Assembly (NCBI GenBank): GCA_020216925.1
Contig: JAIWOL010000168.1
Coordinates: 1-16,815, forward strand
Reading direction: 5' to 3'
Source of the DNA: Thiobacillus sp.
GTDB taxonomy: Bacteria; Pseudomonadota; Gammaproteobacteria; Burkholderiales; Thiobacillaceae
Length of the DNA: 16,815 nucleotides
Position numbers and translations under genes: made by a program
Notes under the pieces: generated by a model
The model's database searches: none
The model's input: the letters and a program-made list of their open reading frames with translations, nothing else
Told to the model about the DNA's origin: nothing
In this document: positions 1 through 8,668 of the stretch, one piece after another
How the letters are laid out: each line of letters starts with the position of its first letter
Position numbering within the stretch: position 1 is the first letter of the stretch

Positions 1-363
1 GTCCCAGCCGAAGAAGAACAGGCCGATGAAGGTCGATTCGAGGAAGAAGGCCATCAGGCCCTCGATCGCCAGCGGCGCGCCGAAGATGTCGCCGACGTAG
101 TGCGAGTAATACGCCCAGTTGGTGCCGAACTGGAACTCCATGGTGATGCCCGTGGTGACGCCAAGCGCGAAATTGATGCCGAAGAGCTTGCCCCAGAAGC
201 GGGTCATGTCCTTGTACACCGGGCGGTTGGTGATGACGTAGGTCAGCTCCATGATGACCAGGATGAAGGCCAGGCCGATGGTCAGCGGTACGAACAGAAA
301 GTGGTACAGCGCGGTCACGGCAAATTGCAGCCTTGAAAGATCGACAAGTTCTTCAGTCAACAT
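1..363 (-). CDS. cydA: Cytochrome bd ubiquinol oxidase subunit I, N-terminal 121 residues (runs off left edge)
   Basis: Subunit I of the high-affinity quinol:O2 oxidoreductase of the inner membrane, which binds quinol and hemes b558, b595 and d. The visible part reads like the start of E. coli CydA: LSRLQFA near residue 9, [14 protein letters not shown] at 57-70 and the EFQFGTNW segment at 76-83. H21, E101 and E109 sit two residues downstream of E. coli H19, E99 and E107, which are heme or proton-path residues. The ATG at 363-361 has a strong AGGAG five bases upstream. The start overlaps the cydP stop by 11 bases, so the two are translationally coupled. The remainder, and presumably cydB, lie beyond position 1. 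Transcription probably starts at the sigma-54 promoter upstream of cydP. Confidence 0.96.
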   Translation of the reverse strand, partial: MLTEELVDLSRLQFAVTALYHFLFVPLTIGLAFILVIMELTYVITNRPVYKDMTRFWGKLFGINFALGVTTGITMEFQFGTNWAYYSHYVGDIFGAPLAIEGLMAFFLESTFIGLFFFGWD

Positions 364-562
364 GGGCGCTCCTGGGATCGGTTGTCTGGGATTGTTGTGG
401 GTTGCTGATGCGGTCGGCGAGCGTGTCGGGATCGACGGCGACGCCATGGCCAGCAAAGAAAGCGTAGTAAAGGCCGACGATCACGACCAGCTTGATGACG
501 ATAGCCAGGGCGATTTCGCGCACAAGGCGGTGTTGCAGGCAGTCGGGGAGGTCAAGTTTCAT
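353..562 (-). CDS. cydP: Small cytochrome bd-associated membrane protein CydP
   Basis: A 69-residue protein with a short charged N-terminus, one membrane helix at about residues 17-36 ([20 protein letters not shown]) and a hydrophilic tail. It matches the family annotated as putative small subunit CydP, found just upstream of cydA in betaproteobacteria; its role in the oxidase is not firmly established. I chose the ATG at 562-560 because AGGA (573-570) lies seven bases upstream. An in-frame ATG at 568-566 would add two residues but leaves only one base to that AGGA. If the sigma-54 promoter at 580-595 starts the message near 569, the AGGA is not transcribed and the 568 start could be used as a leaderless start. 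The stop overlaps cydA by 11 bases. Confidence 0.85.
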   Translation of the reverse strand: MKLDLPDCLQHRLVREIALAIVIKLVVIVGLYYAFFAGHGVAVDPDTLADRISNPQQSQTTDPRSAHVD

Positions 563-579
563 CAGCATGTCCTGATATT

Positions 580-595
580 TGCAAGCTGCGTGCCA
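580..595 (-). promoter_or_regulatory. Sigma-54 (-24/-12) promoter for cydP-cydA
   Basis: Read on the minus strand, TGGCACGCAGCTTGCA is a full match to TGGCAYRNNNNTTGCW. The -24 GG is at 594-593 and the -12 GC at 582-581, which predicts a start near 569. This is almost at the cydP start codon. A sigma-54 activator gene is transcribed divergently next to it. Confidence 0.85.
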
Positions 596-614
596 GGTAA
601 GGGCGCCAGGTCGG

Positions 615-629
615 CTAAAATAATTTTAG
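615..629. promoter_or_regulatory. Perfect 15-base palindrome in the divergent cyd/regulator gap
   Basis: CTAAAATAATTTTAG is a perfect 7-1-7 inverted repeat. Its centre is about 53 bases upstream of the predicted cydP start and 93 bases upstream of the predicted regulator start. It has no U-run in a terminator context and does not match the FNR box TTGAT-N4-ATCAA. An operator for the divergent regulator or another transcription factor is inferred from position only. Confidence 0.5.
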
Positions 630-688
630 TCAATTCAAGCAGTTGGGCTGATGAGGGCGATTGTTCGCTCCGCTGGGCATGACAAATA

Positions 689-704
689 TGGCATAGCTAT
701 TGCA
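689..704 (+). promoter_or_regulatory. Sigma-54 (-24/-12) promoter for the divergent PAS activator gene
   Basis: TGGCATAGCTATTGCA is a full match to TGGCAYRNNNNTTGCW, with GG at 690-691 and GC at 702-703. The predicted start is near 715, leaving a leader of about 26 bases before the GTG at 741. Its presence inside the longest open frame argues against the far-upstream start at 651. It implies that the activator may control its own transcription. Confidence 0.82.
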
Positions 705-711
705 AACTGCC

Positions 712-725
712 TGACAATCCTGTCA
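712..725. promoter_or_regulatory. TGACA-N4-TGTCA inverted repeat, candidate activator site
   Basis: TGACAATCCTGTCA has perfect 5-base arms, and another TGACA lies at 680-684 in a similar GC(A/C)TGACAA context. The repeat covers the predicted start of the regulator gene. It lies about 150 bases upstream of the predicted cydP start, the usual distance for a sigma-54 activator site. Function is inferred. Confidence 0.4.
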
Positions 726-740
726 TTTTGGTGCAAGGCC

Positions 741-2027
741 GTGTCTCCCGCCAACGAACTCATCAGTTTTCTCGAAACCCATCCGGACGCGCAGATTGTA
801 ATGGGCGCGGATTACCGAATCCTGGCGGCCAACGCGGCATATCGCCGCATCTACTCGGGCGGCCGCGATGTGGTCGGCCAGTTCTGCTATGCCGTGTCGC
901 ACGGCTATGACCGGCCGTGCGACGAATGCGGCGAATCCTGTCCCATGGCGGCCAGCCGAAACAACGGCGAACCGGCCCGGGTCCTGCATCTGCATCATAC
1001 GCCGCGTGGCGAGGAACACGTCGACGTCGAACTGAGCCCCATCGTGGGCGCCAGCGGCAGCATCGAGTATTTCGTCGAGCGCATGACCACGGTGCGCGAG
1101 GCCAGCAGCCTGCCTGCCGAAAGCGGGCTGGTCGGCAAATCACCCGCCTTCAACCATATGCTGGAACTGGTCAGGCGGGTGGCCCCCGCGCAGACCACCG
1201 CGCTGCTGCTGGGCGAGTCGGGCACCGGCAAGGAACTGGTGGCGCATGCCATCCACCAGCAAAGCGGCCGCGAACACGCGCCCTTCGTGGTGGTGGAATG
1301 TTCCGGCCTCACCGAAACCCTGTTCGAGAACGAGCTCTTTGGCCACGAAAAAGGTGCGTTCACCGGCGCCAGCCAGAAAAAGGTCGGACTGGTGGAGGCG
1401 GCGTCCGGCGGCACGCTTTTTCTGGACGAGGTGGGCGATATTCCGCTGTCGCTCCAGGTAAAACTCCTGCGCTTGCTGGAATCGGGCACTTTCCGGCGGG
1501 TGGGCGGCGTGGACACCCTGCGGGCGGATTTTCGCCTGGTGGCCGCCACCCACCGCGACCTCAAGGCCATGGTCGAAACCGGCGCGTTCCGCCGCGACCT
1601 CTACTACCGGCTGAGCGTGTTCCCCATCGAGCTGCCTGCCTTGCGCGAACGTCGGGAAGACATCGACCTCCTGGCCGACACCCTGCTGACGCGGCTCGCG
1701 CCCGGCCGGGCCTACACCCTCGCCGCGTCCACGCGCTCACGGCTGCGGGCCTACGATTTTCCCGGCAACATCCGCGAACTGCGCAACATCCTCGAACGCG
1801 CCATGCTCATGGCCGACGGCGATACCTTGCTGCCCGAGCACCTGCCGCGCGACGTGGGCGGCCGCGCAAGCGCCGACCTGCCGGCGGCGACGGATGACGT
1901 GGTGTCGCTGGAGGTGGCCGAGCGGCGCTACCTGCTGTGGGCGTTGAATCGCCTGGACGGCGATCGCAAGGCGCTGGCGCGCCAGCTTGGCATCAGCGAA
2001 CGCACGCTTTACCGCAAACTGGCCTGA
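741..2027 (+). CDS. Sigma-54-dependent activator with Cys/His-rich PAS domain
   Basis: A 428-residue bacterial enhancer-binding protein. Residues 5-115 form a PAS-like sensor domain. It carries an unusual cluster, C49-x4-H54-x5-C60-x2-C63-x3-C67 followed by P, which looks able to hold metal or an Fe-S centre. Residues 129-370 are the AAA+ sigma-54 interaction domain, with Walker A GESGTGKE (158-165), GAFTGA (205-210), Walker B GGTLFLDE (223-230) and the arginine-rich RERRED segment (302-307). A Fis-type helix-turn-helix closes the protein (408-426). There is no response-regulator receiver domain, so the signal is probably sensed directly. The GTG start is chosen because the open frame from 651 would include the sigma-54 promoter at 689-704; AAGG lies just upstream of the GTG. 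The gene diverges from cydP-cydA, its most likely target. Confidence 0.9.
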   Translation: MSPANELISFLETHPDAQIVMGADYRILAANAAYRRIYSGGRDVVGQFCYAVSHGYDRPCDECGESCPMAASRNNGEPARVLHLHHTPRGEEHVDVELSPIVGASGSIEYFVERMTTVREASSLPAESGLVGKSPAFNHMLELVRRVAPAQTTALLLGESGTGKELVAHAIHQQSGREHAPFVVVECSGLTETLFENELFGHEKGAFTGASQKKVGLVEAASGGTLFLDEVGDIPLSLQVKLLRLLESGTFRRVGGVDTLRADFRLVAATHRDLKAMVETGAFRRDLYYRLSVFPIELPALRERREDIDLLADTLLTRLAPGRAYTLAASTRSRLRAYDFPGNIRELRNILERAMLMADGDTLLPEHLPRDVGGRASADLPAATDDVVSLEVAERRYLLWALNRLDGDRKALARQLGISERTLYRKLA

Positions 2028-2033
2028 ACGGAT

Positions 2034-2759
2034 TCAGACATCGTCGGTGTTGAGCTTGCGCCGGATGACCGGCAGCGCGCCGCCGCATTCCTGGATGTCG
2101 TCGGGCAGGGTGTAAAACCACATCTGCCACATCGACACAACCCACTGCACCGCGAACGAAATGCCCATGAGCACGCCGCTTATGATGATGAACCAGGCAA
2201 AGCCGGGAAACATCTTGGTGAGGTACCACGAGAAAATATCGGTGATGATGGTGAGGAAGGGCAGCACGATCACCGCGCATTTCAGCCACAGCGGCTTCAT
2301 GTAGGCGTGGGCAAAAATGCTGCTCACGATGAAGAAAATGAAGGTGATGCCGAACAGGTGGATGTGCGAGACGCGCACCAGCGTCGGGATCGTCGCGCCC
2401 TCGTCCTTTTGCGTGAGCTTGCCGATTTTCTCATACGACGTGAGCCTGGGCAGGTGCGGGTTGCTGCCGTCGTGGCAGGCCAGGCAGCGCGACTCGACGA
2501 TGGGCTTGACCTTTTCCGCGTAACCGGCCTCTTTCGCGCCGTCTTTCACCCACGAAAAGATCACGTTGCGCTCTTCCGGCGGCAGCATGTCGGCCATGGG
2601 GCCTTTGAGCGCCGTCTCCAGGCGGGTGTCGCTTTCGCTGCCGTGGTAGGCGGTGCGAATGTCCTGGGCCGATACCGAACCGGGGTTGCCGTCCAGCCCG
2701 TAGACCATGCGCATCGACATCGGCAGGGCACTGAAATGATAGAAATGGCGGCTGCTCAT
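2034..2759 (-). CDS. Membrane-bound c-type cytochrome, three C-terminal helices, no visible signal peptide
   Basis: A 241-residue protein with one heme c site, CLACH (92-96), in a roughly 125-residue soluble N-terminal part. Three hydrophobic helices follow at about 131-151, 158-178 and 186-212. H132 and H134 at the top of the first helix could bind heme or quinone, which is speculative. The ATG at 2759-2757 has GGAAAG upstream; the longer frame to 2825 adds 22 hydrophilic residues and no signal sequence. Heme attachment occurs in the periplasm, yet no signal peptide or N-terminal helix is visible: the sequence passes from SMRMVYG straight into polar LDGNPGS, where I would expect an anchor. 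It lies 31 bases downstream of the lipoprotein cytochrome, presumably in one operon, and ends six bases from the regulator stop. The exact electron partner is unknown. Confidence 0.8.
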   Translation of the reverse strand: MSSRHFYHFSALPMSMRMVYGLDGNPGSVSAQDIRTAYHGSESDTRLETALKGPMADMLPPEERNVIFSWVKDGAKEAGYAEKVKPIVESRCLACHDGSNPHLPRLTSYEKIGKLTQKDEGATIPTLVRVSHIHLFGITFIFFIVSSIFAHAYMKPLWLKCAVIVLPFLTIITDIFSWYLTKMFPGFAWFIIISGVLMGISFAVQWVVSMWQMWFYTLPDDIQECGGALPVIRRKLNTDDV

Positions 2760-2790
2760 GCGGGATCTTTCCGTCGGAGATTGCAGGGTT

Positions 2791-3165
2791 TCAGTATCTG
2801 GCGCCTTGGTCGATCCACCCGGCAATCAGCTTCACCTCGGCCTCGGGCAGCGCGGCCTGGCCGTGCGGCATTCTGATCGACGGGTCGGCCTGGCCGGACA
2901 CCAGACGGTAGAGCGTGCTGGAGACGCTGGAGCCCGCCACCACCACCGGACCGAACTTGGTGCCCTTCATCATCGCGTCGTAGCTGTCTAGCCGCAGACC
3001 CGATTTTTCGTAGCCGGGGCCGCCCGGCACATGACAGGACACGCACTTGGCGTCCAGCAGCGGCTTGATGTTGCCCTGGTAGGTAAGACCGGGTTCCCCG
3101 CTGCACCCGGACAGGGCAAAGAGGGCAAGCGCAGACAGTGCAAGGGTGGATAGCGGTGCATTCAT
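2791..3165 (-). CDS. Lipoprotein mono-heme cytochrome c
   Basis: A 124-residue protein with a lipoprotein signal peptide and lipobox LSGC, giving lipidated C21. It has a single heme c motif CVSCH (41-45) and a probable distal methionine in SIRMPHG near residue 99. The N-terminal YQGNIKPLLDAKC stretch and the closing EVKLIAGWIDQGA resemble the small cytochrome c domain also seen in planctomycete-type cytochromes. It should sit in the periplasm attached to a membrane and pass electrons, probably to or from the membrane cytochrome encoded next. I chose the ATG at 3165-3163 because the signal peptide begins there; the longer frame to 3213 adds 16 polar residues in front of it. A weak AGAG precedes the start. 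Transcription probably begins at a sigma-70-like promoter about 40 bases upstream. Confidence 0.88.
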   Translation of the reverse strand: MNAPLSTLALSALALFALSGCSGEPGLTYQGNIKPLLDAKCVSCHVPGGPGYEKSGLRLDSYDAMMKGTKFGPVVVAGSSVSSTLYRLVSGQADPSIRMPHGQAALPEAEVKLIAGWIDQGARY

Positions 3166-3213
3166 AATGAGCTCTTGGTTAGGTGTCGGCCGGTTGTCGA
3201 TGAACACAAGCAA

Positions 3214-3242
3214 ATGCTAATAGAGCCGGCGTGCAAAATCAA
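3214..3242 (-). promoter_or_regulatory. Possible sigma-70 promoter of the two cytochrome genes
   Basis: On the minus strand, TTGATT (3242-3237) and TAGCAT (3219-3214) are separated by 17 bases, each matching four of six consensus positions. The predicted start is about 42 bases before the lipoprotein ATG. The match is moderate only. Confidence 0.4.
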
Positions 3243-3274
3243 GAGTTAAATATCCTATTTGTGTGTTTTTGCGC

Positions 3275-3314
3275 AAAAAAATGTGGCGCCGACCCGTCGC
3301 CGGGTGGGCGCCAC
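3275..3314 (-). terminator. Rho-independent terminator of acnA
   Basis: In the minus-strand direction, GTGGCGCC plus most of CACCCG pairs with CGGGTC plus GGCGCCAC around a GCGA tetraloop (hairpin 3314-3283, one mismatch). A run of seven T follows directly (3281-3275). It lies 24 bases after the acnA stop codon and insulates the cytochrome operon from acnA read-through. Confidence 0.93.
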
Positions 3315-3337
3315 GTTGGGCAGACAGGCCTGCGCGG

Positions 3338-5995
<2,658 letters not shown>

Positions 5996-6085
5996 GGCTA
6001 TCTCGGCTAGGGATGAAACGGAAATTCAGGCAACAGGCGTGCAAATGGGGGCAGGGCGCGCGCCTCGCCGGTTTTGCGGGCTGGT

Positions 6086-7591
6086 TCAGGCCTCCCGCCG
6101 CATCTGCGGGAAGAGGATGACGTCGCGGATGCTCGGCGAATCGGTGAGCAGCATCACCAGCCGGTCGATGCCGATGCCGCAGCCGCCGGTGGGCGGCAGG
6201 CCGTGTTCCAGCGCGCGGATGAAATCGGCGTCGTAGTGCATCGCTTCCTCGTCGCCGGCCTCCTTCTGCCGCACCTGCTCCATGAAACGCTCGGCCTGGT
6301 CTTCGGCGTCGTTCAATTCGGAAAAACCGTTCGCCATTTCGCGCCCGGTGATGAACAGCTCGAAGCGCTCGGTGATGTCGGGCCGGGCATCGGAGCGGCG
6401 GGCGAGCGGCGACACTTCGGCCGGGTAGTCGATGATGAAGGTGGGCTGCATCAGCAGCGCCTCGGTTGTTTCCTCGAAAAAAGAGAGCTGCAGCCCGCCG
6501 AGACCGTCGGCAGGCCGGTACTTGGCTTTCATCGCCTGCATCTGCGTCACCAGCCAGTCGCGGTCGTTCAATTGTTCGACGCCGTACTCCGGGTGGTAGG
6601 TGCGGATGGCCTCGACGATGGTGAGCCGCGCAAACGGCTTGCCGAGGTCGATTTCGTTGCCCTGGTAAATGACCGTGGTCGAGCCGGTGGCGGCGACGGC
6701 GGCGGCGCGGAAAATGGCTTCGGTGATGTCCATGAGGTAGCGGTAATCGCGATAGGCCTCGTAGAACTCCATCATGGTGAATTCGGGGTTGTGCCGCGTC
6801 GAGAGTCCTTCGTTGCGGAAGTTGCGGTTGATCTCGAACACCTTCTCGAAACCGCCGACGACCAGGCGCTTGAGATACAGCTCCGGCGCGATGCGCAGGA
6901 ACAATTCCATGTCGAGCGCGTTGTGGTGCGTGACAAACGGCTTGGCCGCAGCCCCGCCGGGGATGGGATGCATCATCGGCGTTTCCACTTCGAGAAAGTC
7001 GCGCTCGACCATGAAGGCGCGAATCGCCTGGATGATCTTTGAGCGGCGCCTGAAGGTTTCACGCGCGTCGTCGTTGGTGATCAGATCGAGGTAACGCTGG
7101 CGGTATTTCTGTTCCTGGTCGGAAAGACCGTGGAATTTTTCCGGCAGCGGGCGCAGCGCCTTGGCGAGCAGCCGGATCGATTTGGCCTGGATGGTGAGCT
7201 CGCCCTTGTTGGTCTTGAAGAGCAGACCGGCCACGCCGAGAAAATCGCCCAAATCCCAGTGCTTGAAAGCCTCGTGCGATTCGCTGCCGGTGACGTCGTT
7301 GGACACATACACCTGGATGCGGCCGCTCATATCCTGCAGCGTGGCAAAGCTGGCCTTGCCCATCACCCGCTTCAGCATCATGCGCCCGGCAAGCTGCACT
7401 TCGACGGCTTCGGACTCCAGCGCGTCCTTGCTCTTGTCGCCGTGCGCGGCAGCCAGATGCCCGGCGTAATCCTTGCGCTCGAAATCATTGGGAAAGGCGA
7501 TACCCGCCTCGCGGATCGCGGCGAGTTTGGCGCGGCGTTCCATGATGATCTGGTTCTCGTCTAGGGCGGGGGCGGAAGTTTCAGTGTTCAT
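6086..7591 (-). CDS. lysS: Lysyl-tRNA synthetase, class II
   Basis: A 501-residue enzyme that charges tRNA-Lys with lysine using ATP. It has an N-terminal OB-fold anticodon-binding domain (roughly 60-170). The class II catalytic core follows: motif 1 around [16 protein letters not shown], motif 2 [18 protein letters not shown], and motif 3 [14 protein letters not shown] near the C-terminus. The ATG at 7591-7589 is preferred over an in-frame TTG at 7606-7604, which overlaps the toxin stop codon. No strong ribosome site is visible in the short gap after the toxin. The gene lies 11 bases downstream of a toxin-antitoxin pair in the same direction, so the autoregulated toxin-antitoxin promoter may contribute to its expression. 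No lysine riboswitch or T-box is present upstream. Confidence 0.97.
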   Translation of the reverse strand: MNTETSAPALDENQIIMERRAKLAAIREAGIAFPNDFERKDYAGHLAAAHGDKSKDALESEAVEVQLAGRMMLKRVMGKASFATLQDMSGRIQVYVSNDVTGSESHEAFKHWDLGDFLGVAGLLFKTNKGELTIQAKSIRLLAKALRPLPEKFHGLSDQEQKYRQRYLDLITNDDARETFRRRSKIIQAIRAFMVERDFLEVETPMMHPIPGGAAAKPFVTHHNALDMELFLRIAPELYLKRLVVGGFEKVFEINRNFRNEGLSTRHNPEFTMMEFYEAYRDYRYLMDITEAIFRAAAVAATGSTTVIYQGNEIDLGKPFARLTIVEAIRTYHPEYGVEQLNDRDWLVTQMQAMKAKYRPADGLGGLQLSFFEETTEALLMQPTFIIDYPAEVSPLARRSDARPDITERFELFITGREMANGFSELNDAEDQAERFMEQVRQKEAGDEEAMHYDADFIRALEHGLPPTGGCGIGIDRLVMLLTDSPSIRDVILFPQMRREA

Positions 7592-7602
7592 GGTGGGTTG
7601 GG

Positions 7603-8037
7603 TCAATCGCCGAAATAGGCGACTTCAAGTTGGAGTTGTTGGGCAGCACGTCGCATCACGTCGTCGGCGGTCGCGATGACGCCTGAGCCAAGTCCGGATG
7701 CGGTCGCCAGATGGAGCGCATCGAGCGTGCGCAAGGGCAGCGCGGTCAGTTCGTCCATCAGGCGGAAGGCCTCGATGAAATCGGCGTCGGTGGAAGGGGC
7801 AACGCTGAGCAGGCCATTCTGGATATCGGTGCGGACTTCGTTCATCGCCGCCATTTCCTGTTCGGGATTCAGGCGGGCCTGGCGGCGTTTGCGCGCCAAG
7901 GTCGAGCGCAGCTCCACCATGGTGAGACGGCTGATATGTACCGGCCCCAGTTCGGCTAAATAGGCGTCGAACGCCTCGCTGTTGCGTTCGGGCAGGTAGC
8001 GTTTCACGAGCGCGCTGGTGTCGAGGTAGACGCGCAT
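7603..8037 (-). CDS. vapC: PIN-domain ribonuclease toxin, VapC family
   Basis: A 144-residue single PIN domain. The four acidic residues expected of the Mg2+-dependent RNase site are visible as D6 (in [10 protein letters not shown]), E42 (in MVELRS), D106 (in RTLDALHLA) and D125 or D126 (in TADDVM), so it looks intact and potentially active. Members of this family usually cut tRNA or rRNA; the target here cannot be read from sequence. Its ATG overlaps the antitoxin stop in a TGATG arrangement (one base shared), indicating translational coupling. The stop lies 11 bases before the lysS ATG. Confidence 0.92.
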   Translation of the reverse strand: MRVYLDTSALVKRYLPERNSEAFDAYLAELGPVHISRLTMVELRSTLARKRRQARLNPEQEMAAMNEVRTDIQNGLLSVAPSTDADFIEAFRLMDELTALPLRTLDALHLATASGLGSGVIATADDVMRRAAQQLQLEVAYFGD

Positions 8038-8282
8038 CAGCCGCGTTCGTCGCGATCTTCGCGGATCAGGACTTCGCTCGGCACATCCTGAAACGGCATG
8101 GTGGCGCGAAACGCCGCCAACGAACGAAATGCCTTCTTGCGCGCTTCTGCCGTGGGCGCAACCGGCAAAATCCGCGCCACCGGCTCGCCGCGATTCATCA
8201 CCAGCACCTCGTCGGCGTCGGCAAACATCTGGTCCGGGTGCGACAGGCCTTCGCGGGCTTCGCGGATGGTCAGGGTTTTCAT
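8037..8282 (-). CDS. Phd/YefM-type antitoxin
   Basis: An 81-residue protein beginning MKTLTIREAREGLS, with the conserved core EVLVMNRGEPVARILP (about 25-40) of the Phd/YefM fold. That domain binds operator DNA and dimerises. The remaining C-terminal half, rich in charged residues and ending EDRDERG, would wrap the PIN toxin. It is the first gene of the pair and overlaps the toxin start by one base. Autorepression is supported by a 7-base inverted repeat surrounding the -10 box just upstream. No clear Shine-Dalgarno site precedes the ATG. Confidence 0.9.
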   Translation of the reverse strand: MKTLTIREAREGLSHPDQMFADADEVLVMNRGEPVARILPVAPTAEARKKAFRSLAAFRATMPFQDVPSEVLIREDRDERG

Positions 8283-8304
8283 GGCGCGGTCTGCGGATAT
8301 GAAT

Positions 8305-8331
8305 GTGACACGATTATAGCCCAGGTGTCAC
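8305..8331 (-). promoter_or_regulatory. Toxin-antitoxin promoter with inverted-repeat operator
   Basis: A perfect TATAAT (minus strand, 8318-8313) lies between perfect 7-base arms GTGACAC and GTGTCAC (8331-8325 and 8311-8305). The arms are where Phd-type antitoxins typically bind to repress their own promoter. No good -35 box is found at 17 bases. The start of transcription should be near 8306, about 24 bases before the antitoxin ATG. Confidence 0.72.
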
Positions 8332-8333
8332 AA

Positions 8334-8554
8334 GTCGCTGGCGAAGTCTTTACATTCGCCTGCTGCCCATCGCCCCCGGAATCGCGACGCGCGACTGCAA
8401 ACATCTCGTCGAACGGTATCGCGCGTGCAGGTGCTGCCGATGCTGCGCGCGCGCGATGGCGCACGGCAGGGCGGCGAAGCTGAGCGCAGGCAGGGTGGGG
8501 TTCATGCCCGGGTGGTCAAAAGCAGGGGGCCTCTTCGTTGTCATTTTGAACAGG
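8334..8554. other. Non-coding gap between toxin-antitoxin promoter and iron operon promoter
   Basis: About 220 GC-rich bases with short open frames on both strands but no convincing gene. A minus-strand frame from the ATG at 8505 begins like a signal peptide (LPALSFAALPCAIARA) and then loses coding character after a CG-rich run around 8450. It could be a decayed small gene. No terminator or repeat was seen. Confidence 0.4.
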
Positions 8555-8573
8555 TATGCGAATCATTTGCATT
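8555..8573 (+). promoter_or_regulatory. Fur-box-like operator of the iron-uptake operon
   Basis: The 19-base stretch TATGCGAATCATTTGCATT resembles the Fur site (interrupted GATAAT/ATCATT pattern), with GCGAATcATTtGC as its near-symmetric core. It overlaps the -35 box of the promoter that follows, a classic arrangement for Fe2+-Fur repression. The downstream receptor and reductase genes fit iron control. Confidence 0.68.
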
Positions 8574-8595
8574 AACCGGGATGTTGCGATACAGT
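8567..8595 (+). promoter_or_regulatory. Sigma-70 promoter of the iron-uptake operon
   Basis: TTGCAT (8567-8572) and TACAGT (8590-8595) are spaced by exactly 17 bases. The predicted start is near 8602, leaving a leader of about 67 bases. The -35 box lies inside the Fur-like site. Confidence 0.6.
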
Positions 8596-8668
8596 CCGCC
8601 GCTAGCAACGACCAGCCCGCCCACCGCCAGCCCGTCGTCGAATCAACACGACACGACGATTCAGGGAC

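Noticed and set aside
615..629. FNR box for the cyd operon
   Set aside because: No TTGAT-N4-ATCAA pattern is present in the palindrome or elsewhere in the gap.
651..740. ATG at 651 as start of the sigma-54 activator
   Set aside because: The sigma-54 promoter at 689-704 would lie inside the gene, and the added 30 residues do not resemble a PAS N-terminus; GTG at 741 fits better.
7591..7606. TTG at 7606 as lysS start
   Set aside because: It overlaps the toxin stop codon and a good ATG lies five codons downstream.
8350..8505. Minus-strand frame beginning like a signal peptide upstream of the toxin-antitoxin genes
   Set aside because: Only about 20 residues look like a signal sequence; the rest has no protein-like pattern in any frame and there is no clear ribosome site.
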